Assembly: GCA_025964695.1 (NCBI GenBank)
Contig: JAOPYK010000170.1
Coordinates: 51,480-115,479 of the forward strand
Length of the DNA: 64,000 nt
From: Streptosporangiaceae bacterium
Lineage (GTDB): Bacteria > Actinomycetota > Actinomycetes > Streptosporangiales > Streptosporangiaceae
Direction of reading: 5' to 3'
Shown: one piece after another, positions 8,153 through 16,674 of the stretch
Numbering within the stretch: the stretch's first letter is position 1
How the letters are laid out: every line of letters begins with the position of its first letter
Notes under the pieces: model-generated
What the model was told of the DNA's origin: nothing
What the model saw: only the letters and a program-made list of their open reading frames with translations
Database searches by the model: none
Made by a program: the position numbers and the translations under genes

Positions 8153-9121
8153 ATGCCAGCTAATATTATTCAGGCCTTCCGTAGATCGGCTGGATATTCG
8201 CTTCTCGCGGTAGGTCTCGCGATGGGTCTTGCGCTCGTTTCCTGCATGACCGTCTACGCTGTCACACAGTCCAAAGCACGTGCGGCACAGCCCCCGGTAG
8301 CCCTCGGAAATGCCGCCAGCTTCGCGGTCCTGGCGTACTCCGGCGTTACCAACAGCGGGCCCACCGTCATCAACGGGAACTTGGGGGTGAGCCCGGGCAG
8401 CTCGGTGACCGGATTCGGTCTCGGCGGCGGCACAGTGAACGGGGGAATCTTCACAGGTGCTACCAGCCTCGCCGGACAAGCCCAAACCGACCTAACCGCC
8501 GCGTACAACGATGCGGCTGGGCGGGTTCCTGTCGCCACCGTGGCCACGGAGCTCGGCGGAACCACCAAGGGGCCGGGGGTCTATGACTCCGCCGCCGGCA
8601 CCTTCCAGATCACCGGCCCGCTGATCCTCGACGCGCAGGGAGATCCGAACGCGGTCTTCATCTTCAAGATGGCCTCGACCCTCAACACCGCGGCCGCCAG
8701 CTCGGTGCTCCTCGCCGGGGGCGCACAGGCGTGCAACGTCTTCTGGCAGGTCGGCAGCTCGGCGTCTCTGGGAACGACCACCAGCTTCCAGGGAAACATC
8801 CTCGCCTATGCGTCGATCACGGTGAACACGGGCGCGACGATCGTCGGCCGGGCGTTGGCAAGGACCGCTAACGTCACTCTCCTGTCCAACCTCATCACCG
8901 CGCCCACCTGCCAGGCCTTCCCTCCATCGAGTCCTCCATCGAGTCCTCCATCGAGTCCTCCGGCGACGGTGACTCGCACGGTGACGGTGCGGCCAACGGT
9001 GAAGGTGACGCGCACGGTGTGTTCCTCAACGGCAGGTAACGGCCATTCGAACTCTCTCACGCACGAAGACATCGACATCGACTCGAACGGCCACGCCTAC
9101 CATCACCACCATCACAGCTGA
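8153..9121 (+). CDS. Secreted ice-binding-like (DUF3494) protein
   Basis: 322 residues. An N-terminal hydrophobic segment (residues 15-45) acts as signal peptide or anchor. It is followed by a DUF3494 domain (about 52-255): LGNAASFAVLAYSGVTNSG, NGNLGVSPGSSVTGF, GVYDSAAGTFQITG, then VFIFKMAS. This beta-solenoid family includes ice-binding proteins, but many members in warm-living actinomycetes have an unknown adhesive role. The C-terminal region has PPSS repeats encoded by 12-bp DNA repeats, a threonine/valine-rich segment, and a natural histidine-rich tail (HAYHHHHHS). A strong terminator follows. The gene starts in lower-GC DNA than its neighbours, hinting at acquisition. Confidence 0.85.
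   Translation: MPANIIQAFRRSAGYSLLAVGLAMGLALVSCMTVYAVTQSKARAAQPPVALGNAASFAVLAYSGVTNSGPTVINGNLGVSPGSSVTGFGLGGGTVNGGIFTGATSLAGQAQTDLTAAYNDAAGRVPVATVATELGGTTKGPGVYDSAAGTFQITGPLILDAQGDPNAVFIFKMASTLNTAAASSVLLAGGAQACNVFWQVGSSASLGTTTSFQGNILAYASITVNTGATIVGRALARTANVTLLSNLITAPTCQAFPPSSPPSSPPSSPPATVTRTVTVRPTVKVTRTVCSSTAGNGHSNSLTHEDIDIDSNGHAYHHHHHS
8921..8956 (+). repeat. Three 12-bp tandem repeats inside the DUF3494 gene
   Basis: Unit CCTCCATCGAGT occurs three times in a row and a fourth partial copy begins after it. It encodes the PPSS repeat linker. Copy number may vary by slippage without breaking the frame because 12 is a multiple of three. Confidence 0.9.
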
Positions 9122-9197
9122 ACTGAGCGGGCATCCGCTCCCAGGCCAGTCTCCGTAGATCCTTCGTTGACCGGCTGGAAGCGTCTCGCCCATGAAA

Positions 9198-9230
9198 GAA
9201 GGTCCGTCCGGGTCGCCCGGGCGGACCTTC
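9198..9230. terminator. Stem-loop terminator after DUF3494 gene
   Basis: A 15-bp stem (GAAGGTCCGTCCGGG paired with CCCGGGCGGACCTTC, one G-U pair) closes a 3-nt loop. It lies 77 bases past the stop codon. No U-tract follows, as is usual for high-GC actinomycetes. Confidence 0.8.
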
Positions 9231-9917
9231 CGCGCTTCCCGGCAGCTGCCCAGACCCCTGCGTCCCATCTCCGCTGTCCCTCCGGGTAGCCCGCGAAGTG
9301 CGCGCCGCAGACAACGTCCAGGTCCTGCCGCCTTTGCCCAGGTCCGCCAGATGAGCTTGCATCGCGGGACACCTCCACCTGCTCTCGATGACCTACCCGA
9401 TGCCGCCGACCTGATACGCCGATGGCGGGGTCACCTGGAACCGCTGCCCGTAGTGATACGTGATCGTGGTGGATGTCGGGGTGTTGGTCCCCTGCAGGGT
9501 GTACGCGCTCTGCGCGGCAGGTGCCGGCCGTCCACCCACAGATCGAAGGAGATCGTGCTGGACGTATCGGACTGGTACAGCTTCTGGAGCTGAGATCCCG
9601 GCACACCTCAGTACGACGACGCCCCGAGCCCGCGGCTCGCCGCGGCGACCCGACCGGGGCTTCATACCGCGCCTCGTGCCGCGATGATCTTGTGTGGGCC
9701 GCCGGGAGGGCGTACGTTGCGAAAACTACGCAAGAGTCACAGCAAGCGACGCAAGAAGCTGAGTGAAGACCGCAGTTAGACGGCAAGGGTACGAAAATAT
9801 CTGTCAGACACCTTGTGGAACGGGGTGCGGGGGTCCTAATGTCACCTCACCCTCATGGCGTCCGCGTCCGCTCGGCCTCGAGCGTCTTCAGGTCCCCCCG
9901 AGAGAAACGAGCATCCG
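9231..9917. other. Intergenic region, possible decayed gene on the minus strand
   Basis: There is no intact gene. On the minus strand two pieces in different frames join near 9530: one reads QLQKLYQSDTSSTISFDLW, the other YTLQGTNTPTSTTITYHYG and ends QVGGIG at a TAG (9393). The Thr/Ser-rich composition resembles the end of an extracellular protein, which I cannot name. The AT-richer bases around 9715-9800 probably hold the promoter of the glycoside hydrolase gene. Confidence 0.4.
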
Positions 9918-11987
9918 ATGTCACGGAGCATCACAGGAGCTGTATCGAGGTGGTCCAGCAGGCCACGGCGAAGGGCCGCGGTGGCGGTCGCGGCGGTGAC
10001 CGCGGCCACCGTCGGTCTCAGCGTCGCGCTCGGCGGCACGGCCCTTGCCGACACGGGCGCGGACGGCGCCTCGGCCCCCGTCGTGACTCGCGCCGCCCTT
10101 GACCCGTCGCTCGTTGCGGGCCGAGGCGCCGGCGTCGACTTCGCCGAGCAGCAGGCGGAGAACGTCCCGACGAATGGCACGATCATCGGCCCGGACCGTA
10201 CCGCGTACACGCTGCCGGCGGAGGCGTCCGGCCGTAAGGCGGTCAAACTGACGCCGGGACAGTACGTCGAGTTCACGCTGCCGAGCGCGGCCAACGCGAT
10301 CAATGTGCGATACAGCATCCCGGACGCGCCCAACGGCGGCGGCATTACCTCGCCACTCAACGTCACGGTGAACGGCAAGAACCCGACCGCCATGACCCTT
10401 ACGTCGCAGTACGCGTGGCTGTACAACCAGTATCCGTTCTCCAACGACCCGAATGCCGGCTTGCTGCACCCCGACTGGTGGATCACCGAGTGCTCCTGCG
10501 TGCCCAACGCCACGACGCCGGCCCCGACGATCACGAAGCCGTTCCGCCCGAACCACTTCTATGACGAACAGCGCCTGTTGCTCGGCCGGAAGTACCGCGC
10601 GGGTGACAAGGTGCGGCTGACGGTTCCCGCCGGGAGCAGCGCCGCATGGACGGTCATCGACCTGCTCGACTCGCAGCTCGTCGGCTTGCCGCATGTCGAG
10701 TCCGCCGCGGCGAACGTGCTGGCCTTCGGCGCCGACCCATCCGGCCGGCGCGACTCCGCCGACGCGTTCGACAAGGCGATCGCCTTCGCGAAGCGTAAGA
10801 ACCTCAAGGTCTACATCCCGCGGGGCACGTACCAGGTGAACCGCCACATCATCGTCGACAACGTGACGATCGTGGGCGCCGGCAGCTGGTATACGATCAT
10901 CAAGGGTCACGAGGTGGCTCTCAGCACCCCGGCCCCCGACCACTCGGTGCACACCGGCGTCGGTTTCTACGGCAAGTACACATCGGCCGGTGGCAGCACC
11001 AACGTCCACCTGTCCGGCTTCGCGATCGAGGGTGACGTCCGCGAGCGCATCGACGACGACCAGGTGAACGGCGTCGGCGGGGCGCTGAGCAACTCGACCA
11101 TAGACGGCCTCTACATCCAGCACACCAAGGTGGGCTTGTGGTTCGACGGGCCGATGTCAAAGCTGCGGATCACGAATAACGTCATCGTCGACCAGATCGC
11201 CGACGGCCTCAACTTCCACACCGGTGTCACGGACTCGGTCGTGTCCAACAACTTCATCCGCAACACCGGTGATGACGGCCTCGCCATGTGGTCCGAGAAG
11301 ACCGCCGACGCCAACAACACGTTCGACCACAACACGGTGCAGACGCCGGTGCTCGCGAACGGCATCGCGATCTACGGCGGCACCGACAACACGGTCTCGA
11401 ACAACCTCATCGCCGACCCGATCCGGGAGGGCAGCGCCATCCATGTCGGGTCTCGCTTCGGCGCCCAGGCGTTCACCGGGCACCTGTGGATCACCGACAA
11501 CACCACGGTCCGCGCCGGGACGTACGAGCTGAACTGGAAGATCGGCCTGGGAGCCGTCTGGTTCTACGCTCTCGAGAAGAACATCGACGCGGACATCCAG
11601 GTGACCGGGGACAACTTCCTCGACAACACCTACAACGCCATCATGCTGGTGGCCGACTTTCCGGTGAAGGACCTGTACTCGATCACGAACGTCCACTTCA
11701 AGGACATCAAGGTCGACGGCACGGGCACCTCGGTGGTCAGCGCTCGCGTGGCCGGATCGGCGTCCTTCAAGAACGTGGATGCTCGCAACGTCGGCGCGGT
11801 CGGCGTCAACAACTGCGGGTCGTTCCACTTCACGTCCGCCGGGTCGGAGTTCTCGCTGACGGACCTGGGCGACAACGACGGGGGCGGCACCACCGGGCCT
11901 TGGTTCGCCCCGTGGGAGCTGCCGAACACCATCACCTGCGACGACCGTCCGCCGGTCGTCGCGCCGCCGGCGCCGTCCCCGTGGTGA
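9918..11987 (+). CDS. Secreted right-handed beta-helix glycoside hydrolase (mycodextranase/alpha-1,3-glucanase-like)
   Basis: 689 residues from the ATG at 9918 (preceded by GAGAGAAACGA). A signal peptide (RPRRRAAVAVAAVTAA, possibly Tat-like, cleavage near ALA-DTG) leads to an N-terminal carbohydrate-binding-like beta domain (about 50-250: YVEFTLPSAANAINVRYSI). A parallel beta-helix follows (about 260-640) with ANVLAFGADPSGRRDS, the pectate-lyase-superfamily entry motif, and asparagine-rich coils (SNNFIRNTGDDGLAMWS). The paired Asp in GDDG is where GH87/GH49-type enzymes carry catalytic residues. This suggests an enzyme that cuts alpha-glucan. The exact family is not certain. The gene stands alone between two terminators. 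Confidence 0.8.
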   Translation: MSRSITGAVSRWSSRPRRRAAVAVAAVTAATVGLSVALGGTALADTGADGASAPVVTRAALDPSLVAGRGAGVDFAEQQAENVPTNGTIIGPDRTAYTLPAEASGRKAVKLTPGQYVEFTLPSAANAINVRYSIPDAPNGGGITSPLNVTVNGKNPTAMTLTSQYAWLYNQYPFSNDPNAGLLHPDWWITECSCVPNATTPAPTITKPFRPNHFYDEQRLLLGRKYRAGDKVRLTVPAGSSAAWTVIDLLDSQLVGLPHVESAAANVLAFGADPSGRRDSADAFDKAIAFAKRKNLKVYIPRGTYQVNRHIIVDNVTIVGAGSWYTIIKGHEVALSTPAPDHSVHTGVGFYGKYTSAGGSTNVHLSGFAIEGDVRERIDDDQVNGVGGALSNSTIDGLYIQHTKVGLWFDGPMSKLRITNNVIVDQIADGLNFHTGVTDSVVSNNFIRNTGDDGLAMWSEKTADANNTFDHNTVQTPVLANGIAIYGGTDNTVSNNLIADPIREGSAIHVGSRFGAQAFTGHLWITDNTTVRAGTYELNWKIGLGAVWFYALEKNIDADIQVTGDNFLDNTYNAIMLVADFPVKDLYSITNVHFKDIKVDGTGTSVVSARVAGSASFKNVDARNVGAVGVNNCGSFHFTSAGSEFSLTDLGDNDGGGTTGPWFAPWELPNTITCDDRPPVVAPPAPSPW

Positions 11988-12027
11988 TACTCCGCTGGGG
12001 CGCGTTCTAGACATCGCTGATCCGCCT

Positions 12028-12062
12028 GGCCGGCCGTCCGGGGAAGTCCCGGGCGGCCGGCC
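12028..12062. terminator. Stem-loop terminator after the beta-helix hydrolase gene
   Basis: A 15-bp stem (GGCCGGCCGTCCGGG with CCCGGGCGGCCGGCC, one G-U pair) closes a 5-nt loop, 40 bases past the stop. The inner part CCGTCCGGG/CCCGGGCGG is the same as in the terminator at 9198. Confidence 0.8.
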
Positions 12063-12214
12063 GCCACCGCGCTTCGGAGCCCGCTCATCCGGGCGGCCGG
12101 CTCATCTGATCTTCAGCGAGGCGATCATCACCGGGCCCACGTGGCGCCGGTGACCTCAGGCCGGTACGCGGCCTCTCCCGGAAGGACCCTCGTCCGCCGT
12201 TGCCCGCGGGCCGG

Positions 12215-13129
12215 TCAGCGGTAGTCCTCCACCCGGGCGTCCTTCTTGTCACCGAAATAGGCGTCGGCGAAGAAGCGGCTGGCCTCGGGCCGTGAGCCGT
12301 CGAGGTCGGTGAAGCCGTACTCCTTGGACAGCCGTCCCGACGACAGGGACTGGCCCGCCCAGCGCCCCACTTCCGGGTCGCCGGCGAGTGCGGCCACCGC
12401 GCGTCCCACGTAGTGCGGAGTCTCGGAGATCGCGAACCACTTGTCCTTCACGATGGCCTCCCGCCACCTGTCCTCGGTGACGCCGAAGTGCTCCAGCATC
12501 TCCTCCGACCGCAGGAAGCCGGGCGTGAGCGAGACCGAGGTCACCCCGTGGGGGCCGAGTTCGTCGGCGAGCATCTTGCCCAGCCGGGTGATGGCCACCT
12601 TGACCAGGTCGTAGAACATCGAGCCGCGGTAGTGCTCATTGAACATGTCGTCGCCGTCGGTCAGCTCGATGACCAGGCCCCTGCCCCGCCGTACCAGCAG
12701 CGGGAGCACGGTGTGCAGCGTGATCAGGTGGGTCTCCAGGCCGTTGCGCACCATGCTCAGGCCCTTGTCCAGGTCATGCTCCCAGATCGGCTTCCACTCG
12801 ATCCACCGCTCGCCGCCCCAGGTGTCGTCGACGAGCACGTCCAGCCCGCCGTCCTGCTCCTGCTCGATGCGCCGCACCAGCTCCGCCACGTCGGAGGGGA
12901 CCATGTGGTCGCAGCGCACGGGGATGCCATGCCCGCCGGCCTTCGTGACCAGCTCGGCGGTGTCCTCGATGGTCTCCGGCCGGTCGAGGGGACTGCGTGA
13001 CCCGCGGGTCGAGCGGCCCGTCACGTAGACGGTCGCGCCCGCCGTACCGAGCTCGACGGCGATGGCCCGGCCGGCGCCGCGGGTGCCACCGGTGACCAGG
13101 GCGATTCTGTCGTGCAGTGGAAGGCTCAT
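12215..13129 (-). CDS. Short-chain dehydrogenase/reductase
   Basis: 304 residues, Rossmann fold: ALVTGGTRGAGRAIAVELG binds the cofactor and the next strand ends TGRST, a basic pattern favouring NADP. The active-site pair is in FYDLVKVAI (Y-x3-K). The usual NAG motif is replaced by VDDTWGG, and the overall length and IELTDGD strand match the DHRS1-like long SDR group. The substrate is unknown. It lies 26 bases downstream of the TetR gene and is almost certainly cotranscribed and controlled by it. Confidence 0.88.
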   Translation of the reverse strand: MSLPLHDRIALVTGGTRGAGRAIAVELGTAGATVYVTGRSTRGSRSPLDRPETIEDTAELVTKAGGHGIPVRCDHMVPSDVAELVRRIEQEQDGGLDVLVDDTWGGERWIEWKPIWEHDLDKGLSMVRNGLETHLITLHTVLPLLVRRGRGLVIELTDGDDMFNEHYRGSMFYDLVKVAITRLGKMLADELGPHGVTSVSLTPGFLRSEEMLEHFGVTEDRWREAIVKDKWFAISETPHYVGRAVAALAGDPEVGRWAGQSLSSGRLSKEYGFTDLDGSRPEASRFFADAYFGDKKDARVEDYR

Positions 13130-13155
13130 CTCTACTCCAGCCTGTCGGTGGTGTG

Positions 13156-13749
13156 TCAGGAACCCGGAGCGCGGCGCCAGGACGCGAGCACCCCGTCGAC
13201 GTCGGCGCCCACCCGGGCGCGCAGACCGCCCCTGGGCAGCACGGACCAGCGGATGGCGCTGCCGTCGGCGAGCGCGGCGAGGATGCGCGCCGCATGCGGA
13301 ACCGGCGGTGCGCCCGGCAGCGCGCCGGCCTCCACCGCGCGCCCCACCAGGACCGCCACCTCGGCCTCGATCGCCGCGTAGAGCTCCGCCAGCAGGCCGC
13401 GCAGCTCGCCGTCGGCGAAGTCCACGGCCAGCTGGGCCAGGTTGTTCGCGGCGCTCGCCGGGTCGTCGAGCGGAGCGTACGGCTCGATCACCCCGTGGCG
13501 CAGTGCCTCCACCGGATCGTCGACACCGTGGACGGCGGCGCGGATGGTCCGGGGAAGCGCCTCGATGGTGATCCGCGACAACGCGGCGAGCAGGCCGTGC
13601 TTGGACCCGAACCGCTGCACCAGCGTGCCCGCCACCACTCCCGCCTGGGCGGCGATGTCGGCGAGGGTGAACGCGGGACCCAGCCGCGCGATCACATCTC
13701 CGGCTGCGGCGAGCAGCTGCTCGTCACTGACCTTCCGGGGGCGCGCCAT
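13156..13749 (-). CDS. TetR/AcrR-family regulator
   Basis: 197 residues from ATG 13749 (MARPRKVSDEQLLAAAG). The N-terminal helix-turn-helix (FTLADIAAQAGVVAGTLVQRFGSKHGLL) is typical. An upstream ATG at 13773 would place the start inside the operator, so it is rejected. The C-terminal ligand domain is alanine-rich and of TetR length. The 26-bp palindrome just upstream points to autorepression together with the downstream SDR gene. Confidence 0.9.
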   Translation of the reverse strand: MARPRKVSDEQLLAAAGDVIARLGPAFTLADIAAQAGVVAGTLVQRFGSKHGLLAALSRITIEALPRTIRAAVHGVDDPVEALRHGVIEPYAPLDDPASAANNLAQLAVDFADGELRGLLAELYAAIEAEVAVLVGRAVEAGALPGAPPVPHAARILAALADGSAIRWSVLPRGGLRARVGADVDGVLASWRRAPGS

Positions 13750-13752
13750 GGG

Positions 13753-13778
13753 AGTTATTAAACCATGGTTCATTAACT
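13753..13778. promoter_or_regulatory. TetR operator palindrome
   Basis: A 26-bp inverted repeat with a perfect 10-bp core AACCATGGTT and outer arms AGTTA/TAACT, with two mismatched positions per half-site. It begins three bases upstream of the TetR start codon, the standard position for an autoregulatory TetR site. Confidence 0.8.
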
Positions 13779-13821
13779 CTGGCGATGGTCCCCGGTGGTC
13801 CGGCGACGGCGGATGGCTGGG

Positions 13822-14247
13822 TCAGATCGCGATGTCACGCTGGGCGATGACCTTGGCGATACGGACCCGGACGAGGTACTCGCCGGGGACGCCGTTGCGG
13901 GCGCCGAACTCCTCGGCCCTGTCCTGGCCCATGTAGCGGGCCCCCAGGGCGGTGGCCCATCTCCTGAGCTCGTCCAGATCCTCCGACAGTGACGCCACGC
14001 CGTGGATCACCACGAAGGAGTACGGCGGTTCCTGCTCGTCGACGCAGAGGCAGACCCGCGGGTCGCGTTCGAGGATCCTGCCCTTGAGGCTCGTCTTGCC
14101 GGTGGTGAAGACCAGGTCGTCTCCGTCCAGCAGGAACCAGATCGGCGTCACGTGCGGGGCGCCGTCCGCACGGGTCAGCCCGACCTTCCCGGTCCGGGTG
14201 CCGGCCAGCACGAACTCCCGCCACTCGGCGTCCGTCATCGTTCTCAC
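13822..14247 (-). CDS. PPOX-class F420/FMN-dependent oxidoreductase
   Basis: 141 residues of the pyridoxamine-phosphate-oxidase-like split-barrel fold: KVGLTRADGAPHVTPIWFL, then VFTTGKTSLKGRILERDPRV, then YSFVVIHGVA. Actinobacterial members of this type commonly use F420, though the cofactor cannot be fixed from sequence alone. It is divergent from the hydrolase at 14294 with about 46 bases between them. Confidence 0.85.
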   Translation of the reverse strand: MRTMTDAEWREFVLAGTRTGKVGLTRADGAPHVTPIWFLLDGDDLVFTTGKTSLKGRILERDPRVCLCVDEQEPPYSFVVIHGVASLSEDLDELRRWATALGARYMGQDRAEEFGARNGVPGEYLVRVRIAKVIAQRDIAI

Positions 14248-14293
14248 CCGGCCAGTCTGCCCGCTCGCCGATCATGTAACCGGAATCGCTACG

Positions 14294-14947
14294 GTGGGTG
14301 ACGTGGACATCCAGACGGCGCACGGGCCGGCGGAGGTGACGCTGGACGAACCGGCGGACCCGGGCTTCCTTCTGGTGCTGACGCACGGCTCCAACGGCGG
14401 CGTCCAGGCCGCGGACCTGCTGGCGGTACGGGAGGCGGCGCTGGCCCTCGGCGGTGCGGTGGCCCGGGTGATGCAGCCCTTCCGGGTGGCGGGCAGACGA
14501 TTCCCGGGGAACGCGGCGCAGCAGGACGAGGCCTGGCTCGAGGTGGTCGGCGCGCTCCGGGAGAGGTTCGGTGACCTCGCGCTGATCCAGGGCGGCCGGA
14601 GCAACGGCGCCCGGGTGGCCTGCCGTACCGCCCGACGGGCCGGGGCGAGGGGCGTGCTGGCGCTGGCGTTCCCGCTGCACCCGCCGGGGAGGCCGGAGCG
14701 GTCCCGGGCGGACGAACTGCGCGGAGCCCGGGGAGACGGAGACGAGTCGTGGGCGGGTACGGAGGTGCTCGTGGTGAACGGGGACCGTGACCCGTTCGGC
14801 ATTCCTGATGCGGCGGACGCCACCCGGGTGGAGGTGCTGCCGGGGGAGCGTCACGATCTGTCGAAGAACCCGGCCGCCGTCGGCGCGGTGGTCGGACCAT
14901 GGCTACGGCGCTGGGCGAGGCCGCCCGGCGGGCGCCCGATGCACTGA
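14294..14947 (+). CDS. Alpha/beta hydrolase of the KANL3/Tex30 type
   Basis: About 217 residues from GTG 14294 (GTG 14303 is also possible). LVLTHGSNGG is the oxyanion strand, GGRSNGARVA the nucleophile elbow (G-x-S-x-G), VVNGDRDPFG carries the catalytic Asp and GERHDLS the His. Relatives are annotated as hydrolases of unknown substrate. No signal peptide is present, so it is cytoplasmic. Confidence 0.85.
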   Translation: MGDVDIQTAHGPAEVTLDEPADPGFLLVLTHGSNGGVQAADLLAVREAALALGGAVARVMQPFRVAGRRFPGNAAQQDEAWLEVVGALRERFGDLALIQGGRSNGARVACRTARRAGARGVLALAFPLHPPGRPERSRADELRGARGDGDESWAGTEVLVVNGDRDPFGIPDAADATRVEVLPGERHDLSKNPAAVGAVVGPWLRRWARPPGGRPMH

Positions 14948-15031
14948 CCGGCCGGGCCCGGGCCGCTGAAGCGGGCCTGCGGCGGGTGCGTCAAGGCAGG
15001 CGGCTCAGCCCCCGAAGATGATCATCTGATG

Positions 15032-15068
15032 TGATCGGTCCGCCACGGCTCCCGTGGAGAACCGATCA
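15032..15068. terminator. Stem-loop overlapping the DUF5999 stop codon
   Basis: An outer 8-bp stem (TGATCGGT/ACCGATCA), a symmetric 3x3 internal loop, an inner 6-bp stem (CCACGG/CCGTGG) and a 3-nt loop. The hairpin covers the stop codon of the minus-strand DUF5999 gene and could end transcription from that side. Confidence 0.6.
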
Positions 15069-15269
15069 GGCCGCCGACGGAGCCGGAAGGTCCGTGGGTC
15101 GGTGCGGTGCGATGATCCCCCCATTGGGCAGCAGCTCGCCTGTGTCGTCGAACAGAACGACGCCGTTGCACAGAAGGCTCCATCCCTGCTCAGGGTGGCA
15201 GGCGATCGTGCGTGCGGCCTCGCGGTCGTGCGTGTCGGACGAGGGACAGGTCGGCTGGTGCGGGCACAT
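15066..15269 (-). CDS. DUF5999 family protein
   Basis: 67 residues beginning MCPHQPTCPSSDTHDREAAR, then HPEQGWSLLCNGVVLFDDTG, then APHRP. This matches the small DUF5999 family that is common in actinomycetes. Cys2, Cys8, Cys24 and Cys34 may bind a metal. The start is fixed by a GGAGG sequence seven bases upstream of the ATG. The function is unknown. Confidence 0.9.
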   Translation of the reverse strand: MCPHQPTCPSSDTHDREAARTIACHPEQGWSLLCNGVVLFDDTGELLPNGGIIAPHRPTDLPAPSAA

Positions 15270-15585
15270 CTGTGTGCCTCCGGTCTCAACTACTCGTGGA
15301 TGTGCTGTCGGTCTGTCATCTAGGACGTTCACCAGTGTCCTGGGGTTCGCCCCGGTGCGGAATAGTCCGTTGGGGCGATGTTGGTTCTGACACGATCGCA
15401 CCCCCGTCCTGTGACCCCGCTCACTGCTGGTTGTGCCCAGCCTCCCCCTGATCAATAACCTTGCGGAAACGACACGCCGTCCTTCCGGGAACGAATCCGC
15501 GTCCTTTCCTCGGATTCCCTCGGATTCGCCCGGATTCCAGCGGATGCCGGCCGGGACATCGGAGCACGCGGGCGGGCGTGACCGC
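15270..15585. other. Intergenic region with four 10-bp tandem repeats
   Basis: It contains the upstream region of DUF5999 and, near the TetR 3' end, a short tandem array (separate entry). No gene is seen. Confidence 0.5.
15511..15550. repeat. Four tandem 10-bp units starting CGGAT
   Basis: Units CGGATTCCCT, CGGATTCGCC, CGGATTCCAG and CGGATGCCGG follow one another with no gap, giving helical-turn spacing. A protein binding one face of the DNA is possible, but the array lies downstream of the TetR gene and may be neutral. Confidence 0.7.
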
Positions 15586-16152
15586 TCAGCGAGCGGTGGC
15601 CAGCCCGGCGAGGACCAGGCCGAGCCCGGCGGTGAAGCGGGCGGACCAGTCGACGGTGTCCTCCGGGCCGGCCGCCTGCCGGGCGGCCAGGCCCCGCACC
15701 TCCAGCGCCGTGTGGCCGATGACGAAGCTCAGCAGGGTGTGCGCCCCGGTGGCCGCGGCGGCCTCGGGGTGACCTCCCTGCCGGAGCACCTCCTGCAGGG
15801 ACGCGGCCGTCATGGACAGCGCCACCGCGTTGCGCCGGGTCACCAGTAGTGGCAGCACGCCCGCGTGGCCGAGCAGCCGATCGCGGTAGCCGTCCGCCCA
15901 GGCGGCCAGCCGCTGCCGCCAGTCCCCGCCCGCGCCGCCCACCGGTGCGGGATGCACGGCGACATGCTCGACGAGCCCGTCGAGAAGCGCTTCCTTGCCC
16001 CGGGGGAGATGGTGGTAGATCGCCATCGCCTCCACCTCGAGGGAGTCGCCGAGCCGGCGCATGGTGAGCCGGCTCAGGCCCTGGCCGTCGACGATGCGCA
16101 GGGCGGCGTCGATGATCCGATCGCGGGTGAGCGGTTCCCGGGGATGTGACAT
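15586..16152 (-). CDS. TetR-family regulator with TetR_C-type domain
   Basis: 188 residues. The helix-turn-helix (LTMRRLGDSLEVEAMAIYHH, followed by KEALLDGL) is of the type found in tetracycline-repressor-like regulators, and the C-terminal domain matches the TetR_C layout. Upstream, CTTACTGCGTAAAG at 16161 forms an imperfect palindrome that may be its own operator. No target gene is adjacent on the same strand. Confidence 0.9.
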   Translation of the reverse strand: MSHPREPLTRDRIIDAALRIVDGQGLSRLTMRRLGDSLEVEAMAIYHHLPRGKEALLDGLVEHVAVHPAPVGGAGGDWRQRLAAWADGYRDRLLGHAGVLPLLVTRRNAVALSMTAASLQEVLRQGGHPEAAAATGAHTLLSFVIGHTALEVRGLAARQAAGPEDTVDWSARFTAGLGLVLAGLATAR

Positions 16153-16160
16153 GAGCAGAC

Positions 16161-16177
16161 CTTACTGCGTAAAGGCC
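16161..16177. promoter_or_regulatory. CCTTTAC-N3-GTAA element, copy 1
   Basis: Plus-strand CTTACTGCGTAAAGGCC, nine bases upstream of the TetR start codon. The inverted arms TTAC/GTAA frame three bases. Related elements occur at 31127, 38024 and 44962. Confidence 0.5.
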
Positions 16178-16272
16178 GCGACCGGCGTCATGACACACCG
16201 GCACCCGGCGTACGCTTGCCCCTCGGGGGCCGCGACCAGCCCCTTTCGCTCGCTGAGAGGAAGGACCTCGCC

Positions 16273-16674
16273 ATGCTGGGCCGCCGGGTGAACAAAGACG
16301 TCCAAGAGCGCTACAGCGCCGACCAGGAGCTGGCCGCCACCTACCGCGACAAGCTGACGGCCGCCACCGGGGTGGAACAGGAGCTTCGGCGGGCACAGGC
16401 CGACGGCCGTCCGGCACCGGAGCTGCGTGAGCTCTCCATCGCCCTGGACCAGGCCTTCGCCGAGGCCATCCTCGCGGCCGAGGCCTCCCAGCGGGCCGCC
16501 ATGGGCGCGAAGGCGTACGCCTCGGACGATCCGAAGACGGTGCGGCCGGCCGAGATCGCTCAGCGGAAGGCCGCCGCGCGGTGGAGTGTGCGGCCCTGGA
16601 CCGACGAGGTGGACCGGCTGCGGACCGCCCGGGAGGCGCACAAGCTCAGCTTCCGCCCGGTAGCCCGCACCTGA
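16273..16674 (+). CDS. Hypothetical protein, helical, 133 aa
   Basis: Not recognised. ATG 16273 is preceded by GAGAGGAAGGA at good spacing, which argues for a real gene. The product is rich in Ala, Glu, Arg and Gln and looks almost wholly helical (residues 10-95), with RWSVRPWTDEVDRL near the end. It could be a small coiled-coil protein. There are no membrane segments. It is divergent from the TetR gene and is the only gene positioned to share its control region. Confidence 0.6.
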   Translation: MLGRRVNKDVQERYSADQELAATYRDKLTAATGVEQELRRAQADGRPAPELRELSIALDQAFAEAILAAEASQRAAMGAKAYASDDPKTVRPAEIAQRKAAARWSVRPWTDEVDRLRTAREAHKLSFRPVART

